Source of the DNA: Fimenecus sp963590415
Lineage (GTDB): Bacteria; Bacillota; Clostridia; Oscillospirales; Acutalibacteraceae
Direction of reading: 5' to 3'
Length of the DNA: 37,618 nt
Assembly (NCBI GenBank): GCA_963590415.1
Contig: CAVAPB010000022.1
Coordinates: 1-37,618, forward strand
Shown: positions 30,849 through 37,618 of the stretch, in pieces
Position numbering within the stretch: the stretch's first letter is position 1
Layout of the letters: every line of letters starts with the position of its first letter
Program-made: the position numbers and the translations under genes
The notes under the pieces: model-generated
The model's input: the letters and a program-made list of their open reading frames with translations, nothing else
The model's database searches: none
What the model was told of the DNA's origin: nothing

Positions 30849-32696
30849 TCACCACTTATACATTTCGAGAAGTGTTTTTACAATCTTGTCTGTTCTCGTA
30901 GTTATGTTATCAACAGTCCATTTGGTTTCGCTTACAACGTCCTTGTTTAGGAATAAGCCGTTTCTGTAGCCAATATCTTTCGTTTTGTCTTTCGATTTCC
31001 TATCTTTCTTGTGTTCAAAAGACATATTGGAAAGATTTTGATTATATCCGGTTATTGTTAAGTTACCAATGGTATGTACATAATCGGCTCTGATTTGAAT
31101 TGCTTTAACCTTGTCTCCATTAGCAATCATATCAACCCATTCTTTAGGGATATTTTCGCCTTCGGGGAATATATGCTCAATAGTCCAAACATACTTATTA
31201 CTTGTATCTCTCGACCACAAATCAGAGTATATTTCCTTAGTCTGATGCTGTGCTTCTATATTGCACAGAACAAAGCGAGTCGCTTCAGGGTTTTCATCAT
31301 AAATAGGACCACGAAGCTTTTCTTCAAAGGTTTCATTTGTTGCGGAAACTGACTTGAGCATATCTCTGATGCTGGATACAATTTTGATTCCGCTTTCCGA
31401 TTTGACTTTCGCAATAATATCTATAAACAACTGTGTGAGTTTGCGGGTATTAGGAACGTCAGTTAAATTTCTCCTTACAAAGAATACAATCAGCGTATCA
31501 ACGATTGATTTGATATCTGCATCCGAAATGCAAAGATTTTCTTGATTGGTCAATAGATACATCAACAACAAATATGAAGGAGCACCGGAAATTCTCGCCA
31601 AGTTCTGCAAGCTTGTTGTGTAAATGTATTCGTCTTCGGTATTATTTACGATAATAGAGTATTTGCTGGCTTTTTCCGAAAGATTTTCCAAAAGTGCACG
31701 ATAATCGCTCTTTATCATCTTTTCGTAGATGTCTATCAATGTTGTCCTTGTAGCCAAATAACCAAGGTAATATTTCTTGTCTGCAGATTTATAGGGAGCG
31801 TTCAATTCATCTCTAAAAGCGTTATAGAATTGTCTGAAGAAACGTTCCTGAACAGAATAATCATCTTGACCTACTGCTTTCAATATCTGCTTCCATTGAT
31901 CATAAGCATTATCTGCATCAGAAGAGTTTTCAGCTTGAGCAATCAGGGAATTCTTGATTAAATCAAGAGCAGAAAGTGGCACACCTCGATGGTTAAGAGA
32001 TTCAAAGAGCATATAAGCATCTTTGTTGGTATCCACCTCAATTCCTACCAATACTGCCGCCTCAAATTTTCTGACAATCTGGAATAGCGCACCTATATCA
32101 GTAATATTGGGATTGTCGGTTTTGATTTCCTGTACTTCATCGGCAATCAATTTCAGAAAATGACGATAAGCTTTTGCAATTCTTCTATTCCCAAAATTCG
32201 TAGGTTTTGTGTGCTTAGTGGTTATAATACCATTGTCGGAAAGAATGTAGGTGTAATCTTCGTCATTTGAGTTCTGTTTTTGGAGAAGAAGTCGCTGATT
32301 ATATTCGGTGATTTTACCGCCGGTTGCGGTGAATTTCTGTTTTTTGTTTGCAAGCTCATTTCTCAAATTTGATAGTTCGCTTAAATCATCTTCATCCATT
32401 TTGGCTTTGTGTTTAGCAAGTTCGGAATAGAGAGCAGCTAATAATAAAGTTATTGTTGAAAATCTTTGCTGACCATCAATAACTTCTAAAACCGTTCCAT
32501 TGAGTGAACCACTATTTACACAAATATAGGAGCCGAGAAAATAACCAAAGTTATTTTCGGTTACATCACTAAAAAGTGCATCCCATTCTTTAATTCCCCA
32601 AGTATATTCACGTTGGTATTTTGGGATTTTATATATCTTATCACTGGTTATTGAAAACACATCAGCGATTGTTGTTTGTGATACGGTTTTTATCAT
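30849..32696 (-). CDS. GmrSD-like DUF262/DUF1524 nuclease
   Basis: The 615-aa single-chain protein has an N-terminal DUF262 domain (IPKYQREYTWG at 24-34 and VIDGQQRFSTIT at 72-83) and a C-terminal DUF1524 HNH-like nuclease domain. The latter carries TIEHIFPEG and the following IGNLTITGYNQNLSN (about 505-565). This is the layout of GmrS-GmrD type IV restriction, which cuts modified phage DNA using a nucleotide-dependent DUF262 part. A GAGGTG site precedes the ATG. It follows the Fic genes by 62 bp in the same direction and precedes the restriction-modification operon. The target modification is unknown. Confidence 0.85.
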   Translation of the reverse strand: MIKTVSQTTIADVFSITSDKIYKIPKYQREYTWGIKEWDALFSDVTENNFGYFLGSYICVNSGSLNGTVLEVIDGQQRFSTITLLLAALYSELAKHKAKMDEDDLSELSNLRNELANKKQKFTATGGKITEYNQRLLLQKQNSNDEDYTYILSDNGIITTKHTKPTNFGNRRIAKAYRHFLKLIADEVQEIKTDNPNITDIGALFQIVRKFEAAVLVGIEVDTNKDAYMLFESLNHRGVPLSALDLIKNSLIAQAENSSDADNAYDQWKQILKAVGQDDYSVQERFFRQFYNAFRDELNAPYKSADKKYYLGYLATRTTLIDIYEKMIKSDYRALLENLSEKASKYSIIVNNTEDEYIYTTSLQNLARISGAPSYLLLMYLLTNQENLCISDADIKSIVDTLIVFFVRRNLTDVPNTRKLTQLFIDIIAKVKSESGIKIVSSIRDMLKSVSATNETFEEKLRGPIYDENPEATRFVLCNIEAQHQTKEIYSDLWSRDTSNKYVWTIEHIFPEGENIPKEWVDMIANGDKVKAIQIRADYVHTIGNLTITGYNQNLSNMSFEHKKDRKSKDKTKDIGYRNGLFLNKDVVSETKWTVDNITTRTDKIVKTLLEMYKW

Positions 32697-32758
32697 AATC
32701 GAGCACCTCGTTATAATTTATAAATATTTCATCTTATTAAAGGCGACAAATATAATTA

Positions 32759-33841
32759 TTACACTAAAACTTTCCATTTGCCGTAGCGTTTGCCGCTTTC
32801 ACGGCGGATATAGTTTTTATCCTGTAGGGATTTCATAATTCGCTTTATTGTTGCAATAGATTTTCCGGTTGCTTCTACAAGTTCTTTCTGTTTTATTGTC
32901 GGGTTCTTTGCGACCGATTCTAAAACTGCAAGTTCTTCTAAAGTACAGTCTAAAGTATCAAATTGATACTTTGAAACTTTGGAGTTGATACTTTGGGAAG
33001 TGCGTTCGTCCACATAATCGATGTGCATATATCTATTTTTCAACTCGTAATGCGTATCTAACAAAAGATTTGAGAAGAACATTTCCAAAAACTTAGTCGT
33101 AGAATGGACGCCTTTTTGCAAGTTGTTGTAATTTGCACGAACCAAAGCGTTGCGGAAATACCACGAATTTTTCTCGAATGCGTCATTGTTTACACTAAAG
33201 CCGAATGTTTTCATATATTTTATCATAAATACGGCAGTTGCACGGGTGTTTCCCTCGCTGAACGGGTGAATTTGCCATATATCGGAAGCGAATTTAGCCA
33301 AATGTTTTACAGCTTCATCTACGGACAAACCCTCATAAGAAAACTGTTTTTCGGTGGAAAAATCATAATCCAAAGTTTCCTTAATACTGTTCCAATCCGC
33401 ATAGATGACCGTGTCGCCGTTCAGTACCCACTCTTTCTTTGTGATGTTGTACTGCCTGATTTGTCCTGCGTGACTGAATACTCCCTCGAACAATCTGCGA
33501 TGAATCGAAAGCCACTCGGCAGGGGAGAACTGAAATGCTTTTTCGCCTAATAACTTTGTGATTCTTGCCGAAACGATGTCTGCTTCTTTGGTTTCGTTTT
33601 CGGTTTCGGTGCGTACAGAACGCTGCTCATAGTAACTGTGAATACGCTTTTGAGCCTCGTCGATTGTGATTTTACCTTCGATATGCTCTTTGGCGGTGTC
33701 TAACAAATAGTCAGAAGTATTCAGCCCGTCAACAGCCTGCAAACCAATGGCAGTTTGCCACGCTTCGCTTTTTTCGGCCTTGTCGGGTTCGCCTTGCTTT
33801 ATATATTCTTCAAGTTCAAATTGCCAATTCTTGTCCGGCAT
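32759..33841 (-). CDS. Fic family protein with a C-terminal winged helix
   Basis: The 360-aa protein has an N-terminal helical region (about residues 26-72) shaped like the VbhA-type inhibitory antitoxin. A Fic domain (about 105-250) with active loop HPFSEGNTR (192-200) and a C-terminal winged helix (about 300-358) follow. Fic enzymes usually transfer AMP from ATP to a hydroxyl of a target protein. The catalytic His, Glu-Gly-Asn and Arg are present, but the second Gly of the classic HPFx(D/E)GNGR is Thr, a known sub-group. In the N-terminal region the inhibitory [S/T]xxxE[G/N] motif looks degenerate (LQAVDG). It lies 20 bp after another Fic gene. Confidence 0.85.
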   Translation of the reverse strand: MPDKNWQFELEEYIKQGEPDKAEKSEAWQTAIGLQAVDGLNTSDYLLDTAKEHIEGKITIDEAQKRIHSYYEQRSVRTETENETKEADIVSARITKLLGEKAFQFSPAEWLSIHRRLFEGVFSHAGQIRQYNITKKEWVLNGDTVIYADWNSIKETLDYDFSTEKQFSYEGLSVDEAVKHLAKFASDIWQIHPFSEGNTRATAVFMIKYMKTFGFSVNNDAFEKNSWYFRNALVRANYNNLQKGVHSTTKFLEMFFSNLLLDTHYELKNRYMHIDYVDERTSQSINSKVSKYQFDTLDCTLEELAVLESVAKNPTIKQKELVEATGKSIATIKRIMKSLQDKNYIRRESGKRYGKWKVLV

Positions 33842-33861
33842 ATTTGCACCTCATTTCGTTA

Positions 33862-34467
33862 TCATAATTCTTCAGCCTTAAAAGTTGTATAGCCTTCGTA
33901 ATAGTAACTATGGTCAATGCCTTTCATATAGACTTCACGGCTGTTAATTTCATCGGTAAGTGCGTTTTTCAAAAGCACCTTAATTTCAATATCTTTAATC
34001 GGACTGCGTTCCATTGCGAGAAGATAATCTTTTTTATCCACCTTGCTCCAGTCTACAACTTTGCCGATTTCGTTTTTCAAGATATGGTCAAGCCAAATGC
34101 GAGTACTGCGACCGTTACCCTCACGGAACGGGTGGGCTATGTTCATCTCAACATACTTTTCTACTATCTCGTCAAAAGTTGACTGCGGCATTTTGTCAAT
34201 ATTTTCAAGTGCCGCTTGCAAGTACATAAGCGGTGCAAAACGGAAATTACCCTTTGCCATATTGACCGTGCGAATTTCTCCGGCAAAGTCGTAAATATCC
34301 TCAAAGAGGTACTTATGAATTGCCTGCAATGTTGCAAATTCACCTGCCGGAAGAGTATCGAGTAAGCCTGTTTCAAAAAGTTCAACAGCCTTTTTCTTGC
34401 TGATGCGTTCCTCTTCACGGGCAAGGTCGGCAGAGCTTGTCAGACCTAATTTATTTTCAAGTGCCAT
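33862..34467 (-). CDS. fic: Class III Fic protein with built-in C-terminal inhibitory motif
   Basis: The 201-aa protein has the full active loop HPFREGNGR (112-120) in a Fic domain spanning about residues 45-175. Its C-terminal helix contains Ser187-YYY-Glu191-Gly192, matching the inhibitory [S/T]xxxE[G/N] motif. This is the layout of class III Fic enzymes such as that of Neisseria, in which the glutamate blocks productive ATP binding until the helix is released. GGAGGTGC precedes the ATG. It is translated between the 138-aa unknown and the larger Fic protein, with 20-bp gaps on both sides. Confidence 0.88.
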   Translation of the reverse strand: MALENKLGLTSSADLAREEERISKKKAVELFETGLLDTLPAGEFATLQAIHKYLFEDIYDFAGEIRTVNMAKGNFRFAPLMYLQAALENIDKMPQSTFDEIVEKYVEMNIAHPFREGNGRSTRIWLDHILKNEIGKVVDWSKVDKKDYLLAMERSPIKDIEIKVLLKNALTDEINSREVYMKGIDHSYYYEGYTTFKAEEL

Positions 34468-34486
34468 ATTGCACCTCCAAAACGAA

Positions 34487-34903
34487 TTACTGTTTCTGAT
34501 TATGGATTTCTTTCAAGTCCTCGATAGCGAGAACGGGATCCATCGTGTGAAAAATCATATAGTTGCGTTTCATAGTCAGGGCAGGGGCTTGCTTATAAAT
34601 TTTTGCACTGTCCTCACCGTTATAATAATGCCAATAACGGTAGATATAGCCTATCCAGTACAGCATATCGGCAGAGAATATTTCTCCGTTGCTTGTAAGC
34701 ATTTCGTCTGCACCGGCGGCAACTTCCTCAAGCAGATATTCTTCTCCTGCCCACTGCATACGGTTGTAAGTCGAATCAAGTTCCTTTGCAACATCGGACA
34801 TCATAAACGCCTTGATAAAAGCGACGCTGTCATATTTTTTCTCGGCAGATAATTCAAATAATCTTCCTTGAATATCACAGAGTTTTAACTGAATTTCGTT
34901 CAT
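34487..34903 (-). CDS. Unknown 138-aa protein, partner of the HTH-DUF3990 protein
   Basis: A mostly helical, acidic protein with an aromatic patch (LYWIGYIYRYWHYY, about residues 81-94). No catalytic or DNA-binding motif is seen and I do not recognise the family. It begins in a 4-bp ATGA overlap with the stop of the HTH-DUF3990 gene, a strong sign of coupled expression, and ends 20 bp before the class III Fic gene. An antitoxin or adaptor role is possible by position only. Confidence 0.6.
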   Translation of the reverse strand: MNEIQLKLCDIQGRLFELSAEKKYDSVAFIKAFMMSDVAKELDSTYNRMQWAGEEYLLEEVAAGADEMLTSNGEIFSADMLYWIGYIYRYWHYYNGEDSAKIYKQAPALTMKRNYMIFHTMDPVLAIEDLKEIHNQKQ

Positions 34904-35778
34904 TGTTTTCCTCCGCTCTTAGCCTCGTCGAGTATTTCATCAAAGTACATACCTTCACGGCGATAATTCTTGCAAATATCGTTTGCAAGAGAAATACCTC
35001 TCGCACGGTTTTCTTCGGCTATTTCTTTTATAAACTGTCTTTCAAGGTAAGAAAGTTCAACCTCCGCTTCTATGCGAACAGCGTCACAGCCCTTTTGTGA
35101 AATAACCACATACTGCTTGCCGAGTTGAAGGGCAGAAAGACTGTTGATAAGAGCCATATCGGTAACATTGCCGACAAAAAAGTTGTCGATAACGAAAAAC
35201 ATACGGTCATTTGCAATATTGCCGATAATCAAATCTTTATCTTTTGTCATATCACGGTACTTATTGTAAAAAGGCGTACCGTTTATTTTTTCCATTTTTC
35301 CTCTGTGATATGCGACAAGCATTGCCCAGTTGATATTTGCCGGCACTTCAATTTGTGCAAGATTATCCGTATTTACGGAAACAATGTAGAACTTAGATTT
35401 TTCATAGTCGCAAATCAAAGTGAGTGCCTGACCGGGGTCGGTTCCCATATAAAAACCTTTGCCGAAATCGCATTGCTTTCGGCTTTTTGGCTCGATAGTG
35501 CCTTCAATGCCGGCTTTTGAACCGTGATAAAGAAGAACCCTGTTTGAATCAAGTTTGATTGCTTTCGATTCATCTGCAATCTTTTTTAGAATCATATCAT
35601 AAACAGGGACTTGCTTTTCCCTGCATAAATCAAACATCTTTGACTGTGCCAATTTGTTGGGCAGGGCACGACCGTTTTCCCAACGGTTTACGGTTTGGAA
35701 GGTAACATTAAGTTGCTCGGCAAACTCGGTTTGACTCATATTCAAATATGCTCTTATCTGTTTTATAAGTTTCTGCAT
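34900..35778 (-). CDS. XRE-type HTH fused to DUF3990 (ADP-ribosyltransferase-like)
   Basis: The 292-aa protein begins with a helix-turn-helix of XRE type (LNMSQTEFAEQLNVTFQTVNRWENGRALP, given here in outline; about residues 12-40). A DUF3990 domain follows (about 75-235) with LLYHGS and DFGKGFYMGTDPGQA, the His and Tyr positions expected of an ADP-ribosyltransferase fold. DUF3990 is linked to toxin-like NAD-using enzymes; activity here is inferred. The frame is open from 35802, but AGAGGTGG just before 35778 fixes the start. As first gene of its operon, with its own strong promoter containing repeats, it may be both sensor-regulator and effector. Confidence 0.75.
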   Translation of the reverse strand: MQKLIKQIRAYLNMSQTEFAEQLNVTFQTVNRWENGRALPNKLAQSKMFDLCREKQVPVYDMILKKIADESKAIKLDSNRVLLYHGSKAGIEGTIEPKSRKQCDFGKGFYMGTDPGQALTLICDYEKSKFYIVSVNTDNLAQIEVPANINWAMLVAYHRGKMEKINGTPFYNKYRDMTKDKDLIIGNIANDRMFFVIDNFFVGNVTDMALINSLSALQLGKQYVVISQKGCDAVRIEAEVELSYLERQFIKEIAEENRARGISLANDICKNYRREGMYFDEILDEAKSGGKQ

Positions 35779-35793
35779 AATGCCACCTCTTAA

Positions 35794-35845
35794 ATATAAC
35801 AATGTTTCTATAAAATATTATATCTAATGTTATACTCTGTGTCAA
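35794..35845 (-). promoter_or_regulatory. Promoter and probable operator of the HTH-DUF3990/Fic operon
   Basis: On the minus strand TTGACA (35845-35840) and TATAAT (35822-35817) are spaced by 17 bp, a consensus promoter. TATAACA (35795-35801) and TGTTATA (35828-35834) form an inverted repeat that brackets the -10 box, a fitting operator for the XRE domain of the first gene. Confidence 0.75.
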
Positions 35846-35856
35846 TGAACTTTGCC

Positions 35857-37251
35857 CTAAAACAGCCTCTGATTCCATACAAACGAAGGAACAAAACGAG
35901 GGTGCACACGGCGATTATATTCTTTGTTATATGCAGAAAAAAGAGAAGAAAGTTTTACAATATGAACATTGTCATATTGACTGCTCAAAGCCCAAAAACT
36001 GTCGGGTACACGGTTTACGGTGCATAGGATATATTCGTTCTCGTAAAACGGTCTGCCTTTGGTGGTGCTATTCTCAATTTCTTCCCACAGTTTTTTCGTC
36101 AATCTGCCACCCGGAATTGTATCGTAATAGGCATATAACGCTCGCTTTTTCTCATAGGCAAAATCAAAGGTTACATTTCCGATTTTAACATTGTGATAAC
36201 TTGAATCTTCGGCGTTAATGTAGTCCGTTAATAAAGAAATGAGATTTTCTTTCAGCCAATATCGGCACATATCTTTATAAAATGATGATAGCAAGGCATT
36301 ATTGAAATATTCCGTAAAACACTCATATACATCTTCGCCGAAACTGCCGTCAGCGTTGGGTATGGCAGTCAGCAGAGTTTTATACCATAATGCAATATAA
36401 CTGTTTGACGGATAATATTTTGTGTGACCGCTTTCTCTGGGTTCTTTTCGTACAATATCAAATTCGCACAGCGTTTTAATGTACTTGTCGCATTTGTTTT
36501 TTGGATAACCCGAAAACGCAGACAGCTCGTTGATTCGGTTGTAACCGTTTGCCATTGCGTATATCAGCGTGTTGTAACTTTCAGGTGTTCGGAAGCATTC
36601 ACGCATTTTATCTTTCATTAAGCGGTAAAACGGTGAATTTATATTAAGCAAGGCTTTTACATTTTCTTCAAAAGAAATGCTTGTATCGTATAAGGATAAA
36701 AGCTCAGTAATGCCTGCCGTCAGGCAAAAAATCACTGCCGATTCCTTGTCGCTCACAGAAAGCGTTTCGGCAATTTCTTGCGTAGAATACGGCATTATTG
36801 TTATCTCTTGGCAAGGAATTTCAATTTGTTCCCAAGGTCTGCCTATTAAGATTACAAGTGCACCGCAACCGTTACTTTCATATATAAAATCCGTTAGTGC
36901 ATCATAAAAATCATTTTTATCGTTTCTCTCACCCACATGGTCAAAAAAGACTGTTGGGTGTTTTTCTTTGCCATAAATCCGTAAATAATCAAAAAACTCT
37001 ACCCAAGTTGTGCAGTCTTTGAACACATCGGGATAACGCTCGGCAAATGTTTTTAGTGCAAGTTCTGCACTTATGTTGCAAAATGAAAAGTAAAGGCTAT
37101 CCTTGCTTTCTGCACAGTAAGACAACGCCGCATAGGTCTTTCCCATTCCCGAATCTGCCGAGAAAAACAATGCTTTATTAGTATTTGTGCGATAAGAATG
37201 AAACTTCTTAATTTTCTTTTTTAATTCATCAGGTATTCTTTTTAAAATCAT
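35857..37251 (-). CDS. AAA-type ATPase of the archaeal-ATPase/DUF234-like group
   Basis: The 464-aa protein has Walker A SADSGMGKT (31-39), a Walker B-like TVFFDHVGE (about 100) and a sensor region VILIGRPWEQ (about 130). A winged-helix part (about 235-290) and a C-terminal domain with a nuclease-like layout (FDFAYEKKRALYAYYDT) follow. This resembles the bacterial ATPases with a DUF234-like C-terminus, whose function is poorly known. The frame is open from a TTG at 37320, but the -10 TATAAT (37293-37288 on the minus strand) lies inside that extension, so ATG 37251 with GGTGAT upstream is preferred. It is a separate unit from the downstream Fic operon. Confidence 0.65.
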   Translation of the reverse strand: MILKRIPDELKKKIKKFHSYRTNTNKALFFSADSGMGKTYAALSYCAESKDSLYFSFCNISAELALKTFAERYPDVFKDCTTWVEFFDYLRIYGKEKHPTVFFDHVGERNDKNDFYDALTDFIYESNGCGALVILIGRPWEQIEIPCQEITIMPYSTQEIAETLSVSDKESAVIFCLTAGITELLSLYDTSISFEENVKALLNINSPFYRLMKDKMRECFRTPESYNTLIYAMANGYNRINELSAFSGYPKNKCDKYIKTLCEFDIVRKEPRESGHTKYYPSNSYIALWYKTLLTAIPNADGSFGEDVYECFTEYFNNALLSSFYKDMCRYWLKENLISLLTDYINAEDSSYHNVKIGNVTFDFAYEKKRALYAYYDTIPGGRLTKKLWEEIENSTTKGRPFYENEYILCTVNRVPDSFWALSSQYDNVHIVKLSSLFSAYNKEYNRRVHPRFVPSFVWNQRLF

Positions 37252-37349
37252 AGTATCACCGTCATATCGTAAGTTGACCTTTTTGTTATTATAACAGATT
37301 TTTGTCCCTTTTTCTATCAATCATAAAAATATTTTAAAAAATTTTTTCT

Positions 37350-37394
37350 GCCGAAAACCCTTGTAAATAAAGGACTTTCGGCTATTTTTTGTTT
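37350..37394 (+). terminator. Rightward terminator-like hairpin
   Basis: GCCGAAA (37350-37356) pairs with TTTCGGC (37376-37382), with inner CCTT (37359-37362) and AAGG (37370-37373); TATTTTTTGTTTTT follows. It points rightward, yet no rightward gene lies to its left, so it may insulate or attenuate the gene at 37597. Confidence 0.7.
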
Positions 37395-37596
37395 TTGAGT
37401 GAAAAATATTTTTGAAAGTTGGGTGAACATTTTTCGGACCCCATTTATAAGTAGTGAAGGGGTAAATCCGTAAAATACCCCAACATTCAATCAAAATCGG
37501 CACAAGATGACGGAAAGCGTTTCGATTTTTTGTGCCCATCGTACATAGCTGTAAAAATTTATACAGCTTATTTTCTCACAAAGGAGGTTAATAAAG
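37395..37596 (+). other. Structured leader before the last gene
   Basis: Several short dyads occur in series: ACCCC ... AGGGGT near 37438-37463, GGGGT ... CCCC to about 37482, GGCACAA ... TTGTGCC near 37499-37538, and AGCTGTA ... TACAGCT near 37548-37567. No open frame with a ribosome site is seen. The region could be a replication or transfer origin, or a regulatory leader. Confidence 0.4.
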
Positions 37597-37618
37597 ATGA
37601 GAAAATCAGAATTGAAAG
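37597..37618 (+). CDS. 5' end of a gene cut by the window edge
   Basis: An ATG at 37597 follows AAGGAGG at 37581-37587 with 9 bp between. Only MRKSELK is visible. No identity can be given. Confidence 0.6.

Overview
The window looks like chromosomal DNA from a gut-type Clostridia bacterium, probably Oscillospiraceae/Ruminococcus-like. The grounds are strong AGGAGG ribosome sites, a Rex repressor of the Firmicutes type, a spoIIIE/ftsK gene beside a TepA-like ClpP relative, MreB-like and DUF3006 genes, and TnpV/Tn916-type mobile remnants. This is inference from gene content; no species call is possible.

Positions 1-15640 are core-type DNA. They hold tRNA-Leu(UAA); a polar amino acid ABC importer operon; a cell-surface cadherin-like protein with a zinc-ribbon protein; and a leftward operon aconitase - isocitrate dehydrogenase - rex. 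The promoter of that operon carries a near-perfect Rex-type palindrome, so the oxidative TCA branch is probably under NADH/NAD control by a repressor made from the same transcript. Next come tepA-like, ftsK/spoIIIE, a ComEC-like metallo-beta-lactamase protein and DUF3006, then rpsB-tsf and an MreB-like gene.

Positions 15640-21140 are a degenerate Rhs/YD-repeat polymorphic toxin locus. A 5'-truncated rhs gene ends in toxin tip 1 and is followed by a candidate immunity gene. An orphan cassette follows, in which 286 bp of the rhs core are repeated almost exactly and joined to a different tip, again with a candidate immunity gene, and then by a third membrane-anchored protein bracketed by two copies of a hairpin-bearing repeat.

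Positions 21140-25390 are a mobile-element scar: a truncated tyrosine recombinase, a tRNA-Ser(CGA) 3'-end fragment that is probably an attachment site, an excisionase gene broken by a stop codon, a double-HTH protein, an AlbA_2/Schlafen-type regulator flanked by 9-bp iterated repeats, and TnpV.

Positions 25390-37320 form a leftward defence/toxin island. In transcription order it holds a lone AAA-type ATPase; an HTH-DUF3990 (ADP-ribosyltransferase-like) protein, a 138-aa unknown and two different Fic proteins in one compact operon; a GmrSD-like DUF262/DUF1524 nuclease; two C5-cytosine methyltransferases with a PD-(D/E)XK nuclease (a complete restriction-modification system); and an OLD-family ATPase/TOPRIM nuclease. 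The window ends inside a structured leader and the first codons of a rightward gene. The best candidates for something undescribed are the HTH-DUF3990 / 138-aa / Fic / Fic operon, the repeat-bracketed Rhs tip cassettes, and the 9-bp iterons around the AlbA_2 gene.
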